Origin: JBGSQR01 sp964509295
Lineage (GTDB): Bacteria; Desulfobacterota; Desulfuromonadia; Geobacterales; Pseudopelobacteraceae
Reading direction: 5' to 3'
Length of the DNA stretch: 64,000 nt
Assembly (NCBI GenBank): GCA_964509295.1
Contig: CAZDWS010000002.1
Location: forward strand, 248,001 to 312,000
In this document: positions 40,520 through 51,400 of the stretch, one piece after another
Layout of the letters: every line of letters begins with the position of its first letter
Numbering within the stretch: position 1 is the first letter of the stretch
Program-made: the position numbers and the translations under genes
The notes under the pieces: generated by a model
Told to the model about the DNA's origin: nothing
The model's database searches: none
Seen by the model: only the letters and a program-made list of their open reading frames with translations

Positions 40520-41383
40520 TTATTTTTTCACAACCTGTGTGACAGCGGCAAAGTCGCAATCGCCCAGACCGTCAGCCAGTGCCGCTTTAAACAATTCATT
40601 ATTGGTTGCCGTTGCAAAGAGCGGCTGACCGATTTCTTCAGCCAGTTTCAGGGCCAGGCGCAGGTCCTTCTGCATATGTTTAAGCGGGAAGGCAGGAGGG
40701 AATTCCTTGTTGGCTGCGATCTGCGGCCCTTTCAGGCGGAACATGGGGTTGGAGACCGCGCCTGAGTCAAGCACTTCCAGTAGCTGTGCCGCATCAAGTC
40801 CGCTACTTGTGGCCAGTGCCAGCCCTTCACACAGGGCGATCATCATGCCGCCCATGACCAGATTATTGGCCAGTTTCATGCGTGCACCATTTCCTGTTTC
40901 GCCCAGAAACATGATTTTCTTGCCCATTTTTTCCAGTGCAGGAAGAACCTTAGAATACAGTTCATTGTCCCCGGCAGCCATGATTGTCAATGTGCCGTCT
41001 TCAGCCGGTTTTTTGCTTCCGGCTACCGGTGCTTCCAGGAAAAGTGCACCTTGGTTATGGGTCAGTTTTGCAGATGCGATAGATGTTTCGGCATCAACCG
41101 TAGACATGTCCACATAGCCTTTTCCCGGCTTCAGTCCGGCAATGATTCCGTCTGCACCATCGCGTACGGACTGGACAGCAGGGCCGTTGGCCATCATTGC
41201 TATGATAATGTCGCACTGCTCGGCAACCGCGCGTGGTGTGGCTGCAATAGCAGCTCCCGAACCTGCCAGCAGTTCTGATTTATCCTGTGAGCGGTTCCAT
41301 ACTGTTACCTTAAACCCCGCTTTTAAAAGGTTTGCCGCCATTGCGCTGCCCATGATACCCAGTCCGATAAAGCCGATATTCAT
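40520..41383 (-). CDS. beta-hydroxyacid dehydrogenase (glyoxylate/tartronate/succinate semialdehyde reductase type)
   Basis: A 287-aa NAD(P)H-dependent reductase. GFIGLGIMGSAMAANLLKAG is the dinucleotide-binding loop, with VWNRS after beta-2; EAPVAGSKKPAEDGTLTIM is the substrate-binding block and GARMKLANNLVMGG carries the catalytic Lys (about residue 171). Length and motifs match the Geobacter enzymes shown to reduce glyoxylate and succinic semialdehyde, and also GarR/GlxR tartronate semialdehyde reductases. The Arg after beta-2 (WNRS) is consistent with NADPH use. It is the first gene of the minus-strand cluster and is divergent from the LysR gene. Confidence 0.9.
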   Translation of the reverse strand: MNIGFIGLGIMGSAMAANLLKAGFKVTVWNRSQDKSELLAGSGAAIAATPRAVAEQCDIIIAMMANGPAVQSVRDGADGIIAGLKPGKGYVDMSTVDAETSIASAKLTHNQGALFLEAPVAGSKKPAEDGTLTIMAAGDNELYSKVLPALEKMGKKIMFLGETGNGARMKLANNLVMGGMMIALCEGLALATSSGLDAAQLLEVLDSGAVSNPMFRLKGPQIAANKEFPPAFPLKHMQKDLRLALKLAEEIGQPLFATATNNELFKAALADGLGDCDFAAVTQVVKK

Positions 41384-41500
41384 TTGACACCTCCCTAAAT
41401 TTTATATGTGAATTGAATCTAGTAGTAATTGTGCTATAAGTAAAATAGATAGTTTTCATAGTTATCATGAGTTAAATATATGTGTCGTAGGGGGGTAGCT

Positions 41501-42394
41501 ATGGATATTCGTCATCTAAAATATTTTCTTGAAGTTGCACGTCAGAAAAGCTTTACCCGTGCCGCTGAAACGCTGCATGTCTCCCAGTCGGCCATCAGTA
41601 AAATGATCAAAGACCTGGAGGAGGAGCTGGGCTTCTTTCTGTTTAACCGGAGTTCAAAGCAGATCCAGCTGACTGATACGGGTGAGACCTTTCTGCTGCA
41701 TGCCCAGGAGGTTGTGACCCTGTTCAACAACCTTTCCGTGGAAGTGGAAAGCGCAGCCAAGCTGGATAAAGGCAAGGTAGTGATCGGACTGCCACCCATT
41801 ACCGGTTCGACCCGATTTGCCCAGCTGTTGGGCGAATTCAAGAAAAAGTACCAGCAGATTGATATTGCACTGTTTGAGTATGGTTCAAAAACCATTGAAC
41901 TGGGGATTCAGGATGGCAGTATCGATATAGGCATCATCTGTAATATCCCGGACAGCAACGCCTACCACTCCTTTGCCCTTTCCAATGACCCGCTCTGGGT
42001 TATTGCCAGCCCGGAACACCGAATCAGCGGCCTGAGCGAAGTGGGACTGGCTGAGCTCAGCAATGAACAGTTTGTCATGTATCGGCAGGATTTCAGTCTG
42101 CATCATGCAATCGTCAACAACTGTATTGCTGCCGGTTTCCAGCCCAACATCATTTTTGAAACAACCCAGAGAGAGTTGATGACCCAGCTTGTGGCAACCA
42201 ATCTTGGTGTGGCGATTCTGCCCAGTAAAACCTGTGCCGAGCTGGATCCAAAAACAATCCGGGCTATTCCGCTGGTCCGTCCCCAAATCCACCATCAAAT
42301 GTCGATTATCTGGAAAAAGGGTCGCCATCTGAATCGCGCCGCCCTGTTGTGGATCGAATTCGCCCGGCAGTTCTTACCCAAAATCCCAGCATGA
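41501..42394 (+). CDS. LysR-family transcriptional regulator
   Basis: The ATG at 41501 (MDIRHLKYFLEVARQKSF) is preferred: AGGGGGG is 5-7 nt upstream, and LysR proteins normally begin this way. The 297-aa product has the winged HTH (about 1-60, RAAETLHVSQSAISKMIKDLEEELG) and the substrate-binding effector domain (about 90-295). It is divergent from the beta-hydroxyacid dehydrogenase gene with a 117-nt gap, the usual set-up for a LysR regulator controlling that operon. A loose dyad around 41450-41470 (TTTTCATAGTTATCATGAG) could be its site. cid/lrg operons in Gram-positives are also controlled by a LysR protein (CidR). Confidence 0.92.
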   Translation: MDIRHLKYFLEVARQKSFTRAAETLHVSQSAISKMIKDLEEELGFFLFNRSSKQIQLTDTGETFLLHAQEVVTLFNNLSVEVESAAKLDKGKVVIGLPPITGSTRFAQLLGEFKKKYQQIDIALFEYGSKTIELGIQDGSIDIGIICNIPDSNAYHSFALSNDPLWVIASPEHRISGLSEVGLAELSNEQFVMYRQDFSLHHAIVNNCIAAGFQPNIIFETTQRELMTQLVATNLGVAILPSKTCAELDPKTIRAIPLVRPQIHHQMSIIWKKGRHLNRAALLWIEFARQFLPKIPA

Positions 42395-42632
42395 ATTACA
42401 TTCACAGATTTTGTTTTAAGAACCAGGCTGGATAAGCAATCACAGTATTGTAATCTGATAAATAGATGTGTTGTTCCAGAAATGTCGCTAAATCAAAATT
42501 GTTTATATTGACTGATAAAATTTAATTCGTTAAGCGTATATAACGTTTGATTGGACGGCATTATTTATTGGTGTTTGTGCGCCGTCTGATTGTAGATTCA
42601 TTGGGTATGATAACGTTGTGGAGAGGCAGGCA

Positions 42633-43400
42633 ATGGAACATCACTCTATTGTGAGCAATGGTAAAATCGGAGCTGCGATCAGGCGGCGCAGAAATGAGCT
42701 TTTGTTGTCCCTGGAAAAGCTTGGAAGTATGATTCAGGTTTCCGGCCAGCAGATACAACGATACGAATGTGGCACAAACTGTTTAACTGTTGATAAACTT
42801 CAACAGCTTGCACATGCCCTTTCCGTACCGATCTGCCATTTTTTTCATGATGCCGATTCTCAAAAAAAGACTTTCCAAAACGATTGCCATGAGTTTTATT
42901 CAAATTACAAAAGCCTGCACAACAATGAAATTAAAACCATGGTAACGGATATTGTGCGAAATGCCGCCAAGCCAGAGTGTGATATGGAAGTGCCGGCGTT
43001 ACGGCTTGGACACTATTATAAAAACAATCCCATACTTATTGTTGACGACGATGAACGTGCCCTGGATATTACTAAATTATTCCTGGAATATGAAGGTTAC
43101 CGCAATCTGCACCTGATTCAGGACAGCCGCAATGTCATGTTGTTTTTGGAGGAAAACGAGATTGCGTTGGTCTTGCTGGACATCAGGATGCCTCATCTCG
43201 CTGGAAATGAACTCCTTAAAACACTGAAAAAGGATTGTCCAACAGTCCCGGTAATTGTAATGAGCGCCAATAAAGATGCTGAAATCAAAGAAGAATGCAT
43301 GAAGCTGGGTGCATTAGATTTTCTCGTCAAGCCGGTTCCCCCGGAAATCCTGATGTCTGCCATACAAAACGCCATGAAAATCTGTACTCCGCTTAACTAA
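42633..43400 (+). CDS. XRE-type HTH protein with C-terminal receiver domain
   Basis: A 255-aa protein of reversed order compared with typical response regulators. An N-terminal lambda-repressor-like HTH (about 12-70; IGAAIRRRRNELLLSLEKLGSMIQVSGQQIQRYE) is followed by a linker and then a receiver domain (about 130-250; ILIVDDDE, phospho-acceptor Asp in LVLLDIRMP, Ser in VIVMSAN, Lys in FLVKPV). The ATG at 42633 is chosen since GAGAGG lies 7 nt before it; a GTG at 42618 would place the ribosome-binding site inside the gene. Phosphorylation may control DNA binding or dimerisation. No kinase is adjacent; the secreted-protein island begins 0.5 kb downstream. The 42395-42632 gap holds nothing I can identify. 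Confidence 0.82.
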   Translation: MEHHSIVSNGKIGAAIRRRRNELLLSLEKLGSMIQVSGQQIQRYECGTNCLTVDKLQQLAHALSVPICHFFHDADSQKKTFQNDCHEFYSNYKSLHNNEIKTMVTDIVRNAAKPECDMEVPALRLGHYYKNNPILIVDDDERALDITKLFLEYEGYRNLHLIQDSRNVMLFLEENEIALVLLDIRMPHLAGNELLKTLKKDCPTVPVIVMSANKDAEIKEECMKLGALDFLVKPVPPEILMSAIQNAMKICTPLN

Positions 43401-43549
43401 GACCTCACAAAACAATCCGAATTTTTTTCTATAACATGAGGGTTTCACGTCAATTGTTCCGAATTATTACATTATTTTCCTGTTTTTTATTCCCCAGACA
43501 TCATAAATAAAAAATAATTATTTAATATTTTCAGATGCTTAAAGTGATA

Positions 43550-43593
43550 TCACGCGTGGCGTGAAATGCATGGTGCAGATTCACGTGTGGCGT
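43550..43593 (+). promoter_or_regulatory. pair of 13-bp direct repeats upstream of the secreted-protein island
   Basis: TCACGCGTGGCGT (43550-43562) and TCACGTGTGGCGT (43581-43593) match at 12 of 13 positions and are 31 bp apart start to start, about three helical turns. They lie in the 478-nt gap before the beta-helix gene. The rest of the gap is AT-rich, with a GATTGG/CCAATC hairpin near 43669-43686 and no gene I can support. Confidence 0.5.
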
Positions 43594-43878
43594 CATTGAC
43601 TTCTGGATTTGAAACTGCTTAATTGCGCTGGAGAGTTGTAATGTATTCGGTGTGAATCGGGATTGGCAATTTACCAATCAACTTCATAGAGATGAATATC
43701 AGTGAGATATAAATAATGGATGGGGCAACTGCGACGCCGAAATGGTCAGATTTAAAAGTCGATTTATTCATATAATAACAATCTCAAATATCATCATTTA
43801 GGCAGCATCACATAATTTTTAGTAATTGCTGAACGCTTTGCAAGAGATCTTAAACTTATGTATAAACGGAGTATTCAG

Positions 43879-46800
43879 ATGCTGCCTAAACTGAAAAGTA
43901 TCTATCTACTGTTGTTAGTATTGTTGTTTGTTTTATCCGGTAATGCCTGGGCCGACACAACCGTCGGCGGCCGCATATCGGCCGATACCCGTTGGACAAT
44001 GGCTGGAAGTCCATACGTAGTCACATCAACGATCCAGGTCTACGGCACCAGCAGCAGTTCTCCAGCCACATTGACCATCGATCCGGGTGTAACAGTCAAG
44101 TTTGCAGCCGGTGCTGGTATTCAGATCGGCGGAGGTAGTGCAACATACCCAGGCTCTCTGATTGCGAAAGGCACCAGTGACAGCCGCATAGCTTTTACTC
44201 GAAATGCCGCCAGCGGAAACTGGGGTAATATCTACTTCCAAGCAGGCACACTTGCCACTGCCGCCATTGAATACGCTGATATCCAGTACAGCTCAGATGT
44301 TTATATAACATCCTCATCACCATCCATCAAAAACAGCACCATTAATAACATTGTTGGTTCATTCGGTATCTATATCAGTTCCTCCAGCCCTGTGCTGGAA
44401 AATGTCACCGTCACAACCAACAGTTCCTACGGAATGTACCTTGGTTCATCCTCTCCCATCATTAGCGGCGGCAGCCTTACCAACACAAACGGTGCCGGTA
44501 ATGGTATTTACGGCAATGGTTCTCCTGTTATATCCAACTACTCGGTATCTATTTTTAACAACACCGGAAAATACGGCCTGTATCTAACAGGCTCATCATC
44601 AGCACTCTCCGTAACCAACTCCACCATTGCCAACGGTCTTTACCTCGGAGCAGGTGGATTCATTCCAACAATCACCGGCAATACTTTCACCAATTGCGAC
44701 AATTCGCCGCTCCATGCCGGTGCCAACATCATCGGCCAGGTACTGGACAGCAACACTTTCAGCGGCATGACTTCTGCGGGAAAAATCGAAGTGGTAGGTG
44801 AACAGATAAACCGCACTGTACAGTGGAAAAAACAGGCTGCTCCATATGTTGTCCTTAGCAGCTTCTATATATATAAAGATACCAGCATTCCTGCCATATT
44901 AACCATAGATCCCGGTGTTACGGTCAAATTTGCCTTATACAACGCCATTTATATCGGATCTGGTGGAACCAAAGGCATACTCGTTGCCAACGGTACGACT
45001 GCATTGCCAATCACATTTACCTCCAGCCAGACAACCCCGGCGGCAGGCAACTGGTATGGACTTAATTTCAGTGGTGATGCATCATCAGGCAGTGTGCTTA
45101 ACAACATTATTGTCGAGTATGGTGGATACGGCGGTGCATACAACAGCGCCAACATAGCGCTCTCTTCTTCATCATCCCCCACAATCAGAAACGCGATTAT
45201 CAGAAACAGCGCCGGAAGTGGCATTTACATGTCCAGCGCCACCAATGTACCCAAAATTCTCGATAGTACAATCACCGCCAACAAGTGGGGTGTTTATTCC
45301 GATAGCTCCAACCCATTAATAAACAACTCAAAAGTATACAGCAACACAACAGCTGGAGTGTGGAACAGCTCAACCACTGCTGAGATAGATGCCCGTGGCA
45401 ACTGGTGGGGGGCGGCCTCTGGGCCAGCCCATGCCAGCAATCCGTCCGGCACCGGCAACAGCGTCAGCAATAAAGTTACATTCAACCCCTGGCTGGGACA
45501 AACACCGACCACCCTAGCCATCTCTAGTGTCCGTGTCAACCCGGCGGCATTCAATCCTGTCGCTGATTCGGCCATCATCTCTGCGACCATTTCCGCAACA
45601 GCCAATTGGACAATTACCATCACCGACAGCACAGCTGCACTGGTAAAGACATTCACTGGAAGTGGTACCGCAATAAATCAGGTATGGACAGGCGAGAACA
45701 GCGCCGATGTAAAAGTAGCCGATGGCACCTACAACATAAAAATCGAAGCAACAGATGCAAGCTCCAACAGTGCCGCACCTATTACAGGTACAATCAAAAT
45801 CTCGCGAACTCTTCCAATTGCAATCCTCAATACTCCGGCAGACAACCTGATGTTTCAGGGCGGAGCAATCATTGATATATATGCTACCGCAAGCGACGCA
45901 ATCGACTTTAAGAACTACACCCTGGAATACGGTACAGGAGAATCCCCTGTATACTGGAACTATTTTGTCGGGCCGACTGCGACACAACCCAATAACACAA
46001 AAATATATTCATGGAATACCGGCGGCTATACTGGCGGCATCTATACGCTTCGCCTGACAGCTGCAGACAATGCAGGCAATACCCAAATAAAAACCGCTCG
46101 TGTACGGCTCATCTGGGTCAATAATGTCTCACAAACAGAAAGTTACGTATCTCCCAATAATGACGGCATCAAAGACTCGACCATAATCACCGCAACCGCA
46201 AGCAATCCGGCAAACTGGACTATAGATATCTTAAACAGCGGCAACACGGTTGTTAGAACGCTTACAACACTAAACTCTACTATACTAAGCCAAGCATGGG
46301 ATGGAATGGACTCAACCGGCTCGGTTGTGTCGGATGGAACTTATACCTTTAAGATTATTGCCACTGACCCGGCTTCCAGTGTTCAGTCTGTACCAAAAAC
46401 AGGAACCGTTATTTCCGACACGACTGCACCTGCTGTCACAATATCTTCTCCTGCGCCAGGAGGATTGTTGAGAAACAGTGTCTCGGTAACCGGTACAGCC
46501 TCGGATGCAAACTTCACAAGTTACACACTTGACTATGGGCCCTCTGCCGGAAACGGCCCCTGGAGTCCCATCAGCAACGGCACATCATCAGTTTCCGCTG
46601 CGACATTGGGTACGTGGATAACAAATGACCAGAGTGGGACGATTCCGCTTGCCAACGACGGCTATCAATTGCGGTTAATAGCAACTGATAAAGCGGGCAA
46701 CAGCGCCGGCTTCATGATACCGGTCTCCGGCGACAACCTGAATCTAAGCGGCATTTCTGCAAGCAGCCATACCATCAACACCGCTTCATCAGAATCCAGT

Positions 46801-47661
46801 ACCGTAGCATTCAGCATAAATGCACCGGCAACAGTTAATTTCAAAATAATTCCTGAAAAATTGGGTGTAAACGGAACACCGGTATACCTTTCATCAAAAG
46901 TTATGGATGTGGCAGGCAGCAGTTCATTCACCTGGGACGGCAAGGACAGTACATCCAAGGTTGTTCCTGATGAAGCCTATATTTACACACTAAGCGCCAC
47001 GGACGGTACAAGAGTGGACAGCTATACTCCTGCTTTGCCAATTAGCATGGGAAATGTCACCTGCACACAGGCGGCAGAATATTATCCTTACAGGAACATT
47101 CCGCTTGCCATAACCTACAATGTAACTGTGCCGGAACGTGTGGACATCAATATTCGCTGGGGTAGTCGAAACTTCAAGATTATGGCCGATGTCCCACATG
47201 TTCCAGGGATTTTTACTCTTAGCTGGGATGGTAGGGACCCTATGGACAACAAGGTCCTTGACGGAGGAGGCGTTGCCTACTGTTCGGCGCCTTTCAATCT
47301 TTCTGAAAACCATATCGTTACCTCCGGCAGCACGCCGAAGATCACCTACATTAGGATCGATCCGTACCAGACGAATCTTTCTTTTGGGCAGTTTACACGG
47401 ATACAGTACGGGACTTCAAAACAGTCCAACGTGACGGTTAAGCTTTTATCACCTACAGGTGCAGCAATCGTTTTGGTGAATGATATACCACATGCTGTTG
47501 GCGACTATGAATTTGAATGGTCTGCGGCAGATTTAACCGATGTGACCGGAAAGGGTTATGTAATAAGTAGTGAAGGAGACTACATAGTCTGGATACAGTC
47601 TTCTGACCCCGATACAGGAGCAAGTTCGGTAACTAAAGGAAGTCTGAGGGTCGGAAAGTAA
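43879..47661 (+). CDS. large secreted beta-helix protein with Ig-like/FlgD-like repeats
   Basis: The Met at 43879 is preferred: CGGAG lies 8 nt before it and it gives a standard signal peptide (MLPKLKSIYLLLLVLLFVLSG, cleavage after NAWA). The ~1260-aa product has two right-handed parallel beta-helix regions (about 20-290 and 300-530). Each opens with a repeated block (TLTIDPGVTVKFA), and the second ends with the ARGNWWGAASGP motif common in such proteins. After ~545 come four or so Ig-like/FlgD-like modules (WTITITDS...DGTYNIKIEATDASSN, then again around 760-850, 980-1060 and 1190-1255). No catalytic residues are obvious and no outer-membrane anchor is seen. Probably extracellular, with a binding or scaffold role. 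It is A- and C-rich on the coding strand, like the rhs gene downstream. Confidence 0.8.
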   Translation: MLPKLKSIYLLLLVLLFVLSGNAWADTTVGGRISADTRWTMAGSPYVVTSTIQVYGTSSSSPATLTIDPGVTVKFAAGAGIQIGGGSATYPGSLIAKGTSDSRIAFTRNAASGNWGNIYFQAGTLATAAIEYADIQYSSDVYITSSSPSIKNSTINNIVGSFGIYISSSSPVLENVTVTTNSSYGMYLGSSSPIISGGSLTNTNGAGNGIYGNGSPVISNYSVSIFNNTGKYGLYLTGSSSALSVTNSTIANGLYLGAGGFIPTITGNTFTNCDNSPLHAGANIIGQVLDSNTFSGMTSAGKIEVVGEQINRTVQWKKQAAPYVVLSSFYIYKDTSIPAILTIDPGVTVKFALYNAIYIGSGGTKGILVANGTTALPITFTSSQTTPAAGNWYGLNFSGDASSGSVLNNIIVEYGGYGGAYNSANIALSSSSSPTIRNAIIRNSAGSGIYMSSATNVPKILDSTITANKWGVYSDSSNPLINNSKVYSNTTAGVWNSSTTAEIDARGNWWGAASGPAHASNPSGTGNSVSNKVTFNPWLGQTPTTLAISSVRVNPAAFNPVADSAIISATISATANWTITITDSTAALVKTFTGSGTAINQVWTGENSADVKVADGTYNIKIEATDASSNSAAPITGTIKISRTLPIAILNTPADNLMFQGGAIIDIYATASDAIDFKNYTLEYGTGESPVYWNYFVGPTATQPNNTKIYSWNTGGYTGGIYTLRLTAADNAGNTQIKTARVRLIWVNNVSQTESYVSPNNDGIKDSTIITATASNPANWTIDILNSGNTVVRTLTTLNSTILSQAWDGMDSTGSVVSDGTYTFKIIATDPASSVQSVPKTGTVISDTTAPAVTISSPAPGGLLRNSVSVTGTASDANFTSYTLDYGPSAGNGPWSPISNGTSSVSAATLGTWITNDQSGTIPLANDGYQLRLIATDKAGNSAGFMIPVSGDNLNLSGISASSHTINTASSESSTVAFSINAPATVNFKIIPEKLGVNGTPVYLSSKVMDVAGSSSFTWDGKDSTSKVVPDEAYIYTLSATDGTRVDSYTPALPISMGNVTCTQAAEYYPYRNIPLAITYNVTVPERVDINIRWGSRNFKIMADVPHVPGIFTLSWDGRDPMDNKVLDGGGVAYCSAPFNLSENHIVTSGSTPKITYIRIDPYQTNLSFGQFTRIQYGTSKQSNVTVKLLSPTGAAIVLVNDIPHAVGDYEFEWSAADLTDVTGKGYVISSEGDYIVWIQSSDPDTGASSVTKGSLRVGK

Positions 47662-47791
47662 ATTTATAATATATTTACCTACAAAACAGTATCAATCAAT
47701 GTTGGTTATTATACTTAGCTTTAATTGCAAACTATTATAGGGCTGTAAGGCGATCTCATTCACAAGCTATACGTGAAACAGGAGCTAATCT

Positions 47792-48367
47792 ATGCCACAA
47801 ATGTTGTCATTGATTCTATTACAAGTAATTCTAATCTTGTCGTTTTCAGAATCAGTATTTGCAGAGTGTTCTTCTTCTGGCTATGGTGGATTCCGTTTTG
47901 CAAATTGTAATTCAAAATCTGAGGCATATGACTGGCTAAATTCATATTGTGAGTATTATAAAACAGGAGGATATAAGTGCGCCTGTTCTATTGAGGAAGT
48001 TGGTTTTTCTCAACTAATACTTTCTGTATATGCCGGAGAGCCTTGTTGGCAGAAAGTTAACCTTGCATCGTCCAATTATTATCCCTGCCCTGACACTAGC
48101 GACAAATGCTGTAATAACCCCACTGACAAATGTTGTAGCGATCCTAATCCCTGTTGTGGTAACCCAACATGTGATTCTGAAGGCAACGGTGGTGGTTCAG
48201 GTGGTGGCGGCGGCCCAAGCCCATCACCAAGTCCATCACCTGATCCAAGTCCCGATCCATCTTGTGGCTCAGGCGGTGGTGGAGGTGGAGGTGGAGGTGG
48301 AGGTGGAGGTCCTGCAGGAGGCTTTGGAAATTCCGGATCGGATAATGCCGGTTTTGAAGGCGAATAG
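47792..48367 (+). CDS. secreted Cys-rich protein with Gly/Pro-rich tail
   Basis: A 191-aa product with a signal peptide (about 1-24, ending VFA). Next comes a ~100-residue domain with many cysteines (YCEYY, CACS, CPDTSDKCCNNPTDKCCSDPNPCCGNPTC), then a low-complexity tail of Ser/Pro/Asp and poly-Gly coded by GGT/GGA runs (48260-48315). I do not recognise a family. The Cys domain would be disulphide-bonded outside the cytoplasm. It lies 130 nt after the beta-helix gene and 74 nt before rhs, so co-transcription is likely and it may be an accessory factor of the Rhs protein. The simple-sequence tail may change length by slippage. Confidence 0.65.
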   Translation: MPQMLSLILLQVILILSFSESVFAECSSSGYGGFRFANCNSKSEAYDWLNSYCEYYKTGGYKCACSIEEVGFSQLILSVYAGEPCWQKVNLASSNYYPCPDTSDKCCNNPTDKCCSDPNPCCGNPTCDSEGNGGGSGGGGGPSPSPSPSPDPSPDPSCGSGGGGGGGGGGGGGPAGGFGNSGSDNAGFEGE

Positions 48368-48441
48368 ATAGCAATCAAGCTTAAGCAAGGAACCAACAAA
48401 CAAATCATCATTTATCATAGCAACCATTCTGGAGGGTTTAA

Positions 48442-51400
48442 ATGACCAGAAGTACTGAGTATTTTATAAATTTGTTATGCACGCTGCTAATCGCCTTCCT
48501 TTTGCAAGTGCCTGTCATATCTCATGCCGTTGAAGTTCTTGACGCTATTGAATCAAACAGCTTCGTCAGCTCCTTTGAGCAATCCGACCCCTCCACCACG
48601 GGCAAGCCGATCAGCCTGTTATCAGGCGTCGAAAGCTTTACCCGCAATGATTTAAGCATCGGTCAGTTATTCCCCATCACCATCAGACGCAGCTACAACA
48701 GTAAAACCGGCTATGACAGCGCCTTGGGTTATGGTTGGGCGCATAACTATGACAAGCGCCTCTATACTTATCCCGACGGCAGCGTCATCATTCGCAAGGA
48801 AACCGGCTGGAAACGGCAATTTACCTTAAGCGGCAGCGCATATAACACCCCGGTCGGCGAAACCGGCATTCTCGTTAAAAACCCGGACGGCACCTTCACC
48901 TACACCGAAAAGAACGGCACTGTCGAGCGATATGACCTGAAGGGCCGACTGGCATCCATAACAGCTGCCAGCGGCAGTTCACTAGCTCTTACCTATGTCG
49001 CCCCCATACGCGCATCACTCACCGGCATACTGCCAAGCAACATCGACCAGAATAACGCCATAGAAGTAGCCCGCGACTACCAACTATCCAAAGTAGAAGA
49101 AAAGAACCCCTCCGGCACAGCCACAGGCACAGTCGTAACATTCGCGTATAACACCGCAGGCCGCCTGACCGGCATCACCGACAATCTCGGCAGAACGGTA
49201 ATCTATACCCACGACACTGCAGGCAATCTCACCGGGGTCACCACCAGCCTGCTTGCCTCTGTATACGAATACACCGACAGCAACAACAAACACCTGATCA
49301 CAAAAATAGACGAAGGCAGCGGGATCTACACCAACACCTACGACAAAAGCGGTCGGGTAACAAAGCAGACCCACGGCAACGGTATAATCGACATCGAATA
49401 CACCATCCCCCGTAAAAAGACCAAAGTAACCACAACTATAAAAGACGAAAGCAACATCACCCTCAACACCAATACGCGCACTGTGGAATTTGACGACCTC
49501 GGACAACCGGTCAAGGTCACCGACACACTCGGCAACGAAACCAGATATACCAGAAACAGTAAAACCTGGATCACCCGAGAAGAAAGATGGGAGAACAGCG
49601 GCACATTATCCGCACCAATCCTTGCCCTTAAAACCGCCAATAACTACACCTACGACGGCCGGGGCAACCTGCTCACCAAAACCGAAGCTCATAGCACCAC
49701 ACTGGAAAAAACTACCACCTGGACCTACGACCCCACATACAACAAAGTACTCACCCAGGCTGAAAAAAGTGTCGTCAACCCGTCCACCGACAAAGTAACT
49801 ACCAATATCTACGACTCCACAGGCAACCTTACCAGCAGCACCATCACCGGCCTGTTGGGAGACGGCACACCCTTCTCATACACAACCGTACACACTTATG
49901 ACGTAAACGGCAGACCCAGAACAATCGACGGCCCCAGAACAGACGTATCCGACTTGGCCACCTACATATACGACACAACCGGCAACCTCTCATCCATAAC
50001 CCAGCCGATCATCGGCACAACCACATACGTCAATCATGACAACTTCGGCAATCCACAAACCGTAACCGATCCGAATGGTAGCATCACTACCTACACATAT
50101 GATGCCAACGGCCGCGTACTGACCATGAAAGCCCCTGGCGATGCCAACCCCACAACCTATGTCTATACCAACAGCGGCTGCGGTGGTTGCGGTGGAGCCG
50201 TTAACAAGATCAGAACAATCACGCTGCCCGAAGGCAACCGCATCGATTATATCTACGACAGTTACGGCAATACCAGCCGCATCACCGACAACGCTGGCAA
50301 CAGCATCAACTATCATTACGACTCAAAAGGCAACAAACTCAAAGAAGAAATCAAGGATATAACCGGCACACTCAAAAAGACACTCAGCTACCAATATGAC
50401 GCCCTCAACCGTCTTACTAAAATCATCAACCCGGACAACAGCTTCAGCCAGAACAGCTACGATGCACTGAACAATCTTATCGCCATAAAAGACCCCAGAA
50501 CCAACACAACCACAAACAGCTACGACGCCCTCGGCAGACTCATATCAACTATCCAACCGGGCAGCATTACAACCGCATTCAATTACAACACAAACAGCAA
50601 CCTGACAACAGTAACTGACCCCAACAACAACGCTACAACCTACAAATACGACGACCTGGGCCGGGTCTACCAGACCATCTCACCCGATACCGGCACGACC
50701 ACATATACCTACGATCCGGCCGGAAACCTGATCACGAAAAAAGACGCCAAAAACACCACCATCACCTACAGCTACGACGCTGCAAACCGCATCACCAAGA
50801 TTGATTACCCCAGCGACACAGACACCATTTTTACCTATGACAGCTGTACAAACGGCAAGGGCAGGCTCTGCGCAACAACCGACGCATCTGGCACCACCGC
50901 ATACACCTACACAGCAAAAGGGCAGATCGCCACCCAGATCGCAACCATTGACGGCTATACCTTCACAACCCAGTACACTTATGATCAGAACGGCAATATT
51001 AATACAATCACCCATCCTGACAACAGGGTAGTCACATACACTTACTCGGACAACAAGCCGATCGACGTAACCACCACCTACGGCGGCATAACCGGTAATA
51101 TCGCCACCGGAATTTCTTATAAACCATTCGGCAGCGCAGAAGCGTTCACCTATGGCAACGGGATAACCAGAACAATCATCTATGACACCCAATACAGAAT
51201 AACCGGTATCATCGACGGAACAACACTCAGTTACGGCTACACACCGGATGCCAATGGCAATATCACAGCAATAACCAACAATCTGAACAGTGCTAAAAAT
51301 AGGAGCTACACCTACGATGCATTGAACAGACTGGGCACAGCCATTGGTCCATGGGGAAGTCTGGGCTGGACCTACGACGGCACAGGTAACAGAATTACGG

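Noticed and set aside
41384..41500. A defined LysR (T-N11-A) box
   Set aside because: Several weak candidates exist, the best around 41450-41470, but the DNA is AT-rich and none stands out enough to list as a site.
48079..48411. Pro-rich and His/Leu-rich minus-strand frames opposite the Cys/Gly-rich gene
   Set aside because: They are the complement of simple GGT/GGA repeats; low-complexity antisense frames, not genes.
49084..51192. Long minus-strand frames opposite the rhs gene
   Set aside because: YD-repeat DNA is A/C-rich and leaves antisense frames open; no start signals or recognisable domains.
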